Positions 16,097 through 17,599 of a stretch of 17,599 bases of DNA are shown piece by piece. The first letter of the stretch is position 1; each line of letters begins with the position of its first letter. The DNA is taken from positions 1-17,599 of the forward strand of contig CAJWLY010000012.1 of assembly GCA_913043155.1 (NCBI GenBank), read 5' to 3'. This DNA is from an uncultured Nitrospinaceae bacterium. Lineage in GTDB: Bacteria > Nitrospinota > Nitrospinia > Nitrospinales > VA-1. The position numbers were made by a program, and so were the translations under genes. Below the pieces are notes generated by a model. The model was given only the letters and a program-made list of their open reading frames with translations. It was not told where the DNA came from and did no database searches.

Positions 16097-17503
16097 TCAC
16101 AGGATATAACGGCTGAGGTCTTCGTCTTGGACGATGTCCTCGAGTTTTTTTCGAACCTTTACGGCGTCGAGTTTAAGGGTTTGTCCGGAAAGGTCGGGTG
16201 CATCGAAGGAGATGTCTTCAAGTAATTTTTCAATGATGGTCTGCAGTCGGCGTGCTCCGATGTTTTCTGTGCGCTCGTTGACCGTGGCTGACATCTGCGC
16301 AATTTCGCGTATAGCGTCTTCGGTGAACTCCAGCGTCACTTTTTCGGTATTCAGCAGTGCGATGTACTGTTTGACCAGCGCGTTGTCGGGTTCCGTGAGA
16401 ATGCGGACAAAGTCGTCTTTCGTGAGTGAGTCGAGTTCGACGCGAATAGGAAACCGTCCTTGAAACTCTGGAATAAGGTCAGAGGGTTTCGACGAATGAA
16501 ACGCTCCTGCTGCGATGAACAGGATGTGGTCGGTTTTGACGATGCCGTAACGGGTGTTGATGGAGGATCCTTCGACGATGGGTAACAGGTCGCGTTGAAC
16601 GCCTTCACGGGAAACATCCGGGCCCTGTGTTCCCTGGCGGCCAGCAATTTTATCGATTTCATCGATGAAGATGATGCCACTCTGTTCCGTTCGTTCCAGC
16701 GCTTCCTGCGTCGCTTTATCATGGTCGATCAGTTTCTCTGCTTCCTGACGGCAAAGCACCTTGAAGGCATCGGGAACTTTCATTTTTTTTTGTTTGGTTT
16801 TTTTTGGCATGAGAGAACCGAGCATATCCTTGATGTTGTTTCCCATATCTTCCATGCCGGCGCCAAAGACCTCAACCGCGGGACTGGATTTTTCCTGGGT
16901 TTCCACTTCAACCATGCGTTCGTCGAAGCGACCCTCCTTGAGGTATTGCGAAAATTTTTCCCGCGTGTTGTCGTAATGCTGTTTTCCTAACTCGTCCATG
17001 CCCGGATCGTCCTGTGGGCGGCTGTGTCCTGGAGGTGGAGGTAGAAGCAGGTCGATTAATTTTTCTTCTGCGAGCGTCCGGGCTTTTTCTTGGACTTCTT
17101 TTTCCATTTCCACTTGAACCATGTTTTTGCTGAGTTCGACCAGATCGCGGACCATGGACTCAACGTCACGTCCCACATAACCGACCTCGGTATATTTGGA
17201 GGCTTCGACTTTTATGAAGGGCGATTTGGCGAGCCGGGCCAGACGCCTGGCGATCTCGGTTTTGCCGACGCCCGTGGGCCCGATCATGAGGATATTTTTG
17301 GGGGCGACTTCGTCGCGGATGTCCTCGACCAACTGCTGGCTTCGCCATCGGTTGCGCAGAGCAATCGCCACAGCCCGCTTGGCCTTGTTTTGTCCTACAA
17401 TAAATTTATCCAGCTCTGCTACGATTTCTTTCGGAGTCAGAGATGCAATAAAATCTTTCCGCGAAACCGGTTGGTCCAGAGTGCTGGCGGTCTGGGTACT
17501 CAT
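16097..17503 (-). CDS. hslU: HslU ATPase subunit of the HslUV protease
   Basis: AAA+ unfoldase that feeds substrates to the HslV peptidase. The 468-residue product has Walker A GPTGVGKT (75-82), pore loop GYVG (108-111), an intermediate domain (about 115-250) containing a Lys-rich stretch (KKTKQKKMKVP), Walker B IIFIDE (277-282) and the arginine-bearing EFQGRFPIRVEL. The C-terminal DLSRYIL is the tail that docks into HslV. Compared with E. coli there are about 18 extra N-terminal residues before LTPKEIVAELD. The ATG at 17503 follows GAGGAA within the end of hslV, which supports this start. The gap to the hslV stop is 3 bp, so coupling is likely. Confidence 0.97.
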   Translation of the reverse strand: MSTQTASTLDQPVSRKDFIASLTPKEIVAELDKFIVGQNKAKRAVAIALRNRWRSQQLVEDIRDEVAPKNILMIGPTGVGKTEIARRLARLAKSPFIKVEASKYTEVGYVGRDVESMVRDLVELSKNMVQVEMEKEVQEKARTLAEEKLIDLLLPPPPGHSRPQDDPGMDELGKQHYDNTREKFSQYLKEGRFDERMVEVETQEKSSPAVEVFGAGMEDMGNNIKDMLGSLMPKKTKQKKMKVPDAFKVLCRQEAEKLIDHDKATQEALERTEQSGIIFIDEIDKIAGRQGTQGPDVSREGVQRDLLPIVEGSSINTRYGIVKTDHILFIAAGAFHSSKPSDLIPEFQGRFPIRVELDSLTKDDFVRILTEPDNALVKQYIALLNTEKVTLEFTEDAIREIAQMSATVNERTENIGARRLQTIIEKLLEDISFDAPDLSGQTLKLDAVKVRKKLEDIVQDEDLSRYIL

Positions 17504-17506
17504 TAC

Positions 17507-17599
17507 TTATAATTCCTCGATGGTGAGGTTGGAGTTGGTGTAAACGCAGACTGACTGGGCGATGTCCATAGCCTCTTCAACGATTTCGCGCGCATTGAG
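17507..17599 (-). CDS. hslV: HslV peptidase subunit, C-terminal 30 residues only
   Basis: The minus-strand frame entering from the right edge ends at a TAA (17507-17509) and encodes LNAREIVEEAMDIAQSVCVY followed by TNSNLTIEEL. This matches the end of the HslV threonine peptidase, including the closing helix and the conserved TxEEL tail. The catalytic N-terminal Thr lies outside the window. Position directly before hslU confirms the call. Confidence 0.9.
   Translation of the reverse strand, partial: LNAREIVEEAMDIAQSVCVYTNSNLTIEEL

Overview
This window is a chromosomal housekeeping region from a Gram-negative bacterium. Thirteen genes can be supported, two of them cut by the window edges. The organism looks like a member of Nitrospinota or a relative with Desulfobacterota-like gene order. 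I infer this from the hslV-hslU-argB cluster, the DnaE type, and a periplasmic haem protein of the ethylbenzene dehydrogenase gamma / nitrite oxidoreductase gamma class. No 16S rRNA or other direct taxonomic marker is present, so the placement is tentative. There are no rRNA or tRNA genes, CRISPR arrays, transposases or phage genes.

Left part, 1-7600. A leucine-rich-repeat gene runs off the left edge on the minus strand and has no ATG start. Divergent from it on the plus strand are ald (alanine dehydrogenase), dnaE (replicative DNA polymerase III alpha, with a nearly complete PHP metal site), an M16 zinc peptidase, and a lipoprotein-like haem-b-binding protein.

Middle, 7744-10501. On the minus strand, ilvD (branched-chain amino acid synthesis) has a good promoter and Shine-Dalgarno site. 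It is followed 12 bp later by a 316-residue protein I do not recognise. This pair converges on the haem-protein gene.

Right part, 10511-17599, all minus strand. A probable stress/repair cluster reads hrcA, grpE (4-bp overlap), mutM, then a B12-binding-type radical SAM protein. The hrcA-grpE pair is not followed by dnaK-dnaJ, and no CIRCE operator is visible in front of hrcA. In its place a tandem 12-mer repeat lies just downstream of a plausible promoter. Upstream of that is hslV (3' end only), hslU and argB in a tight cluster, so the ATP-dependent HslUV protease is probably co-transcribed with an arginine-sensitive-type N-acetylglutamate kinase.

The window is mostly core metabolism, replication and protein quality control. 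I did not find a clear, complete novel system. The points most worth a second look are the CIRCE-less hrcA control region, the unrecognised protein behind ilvD, the solitary haem protein, and an Asp-to-Asn change in the DnaE PHP site.
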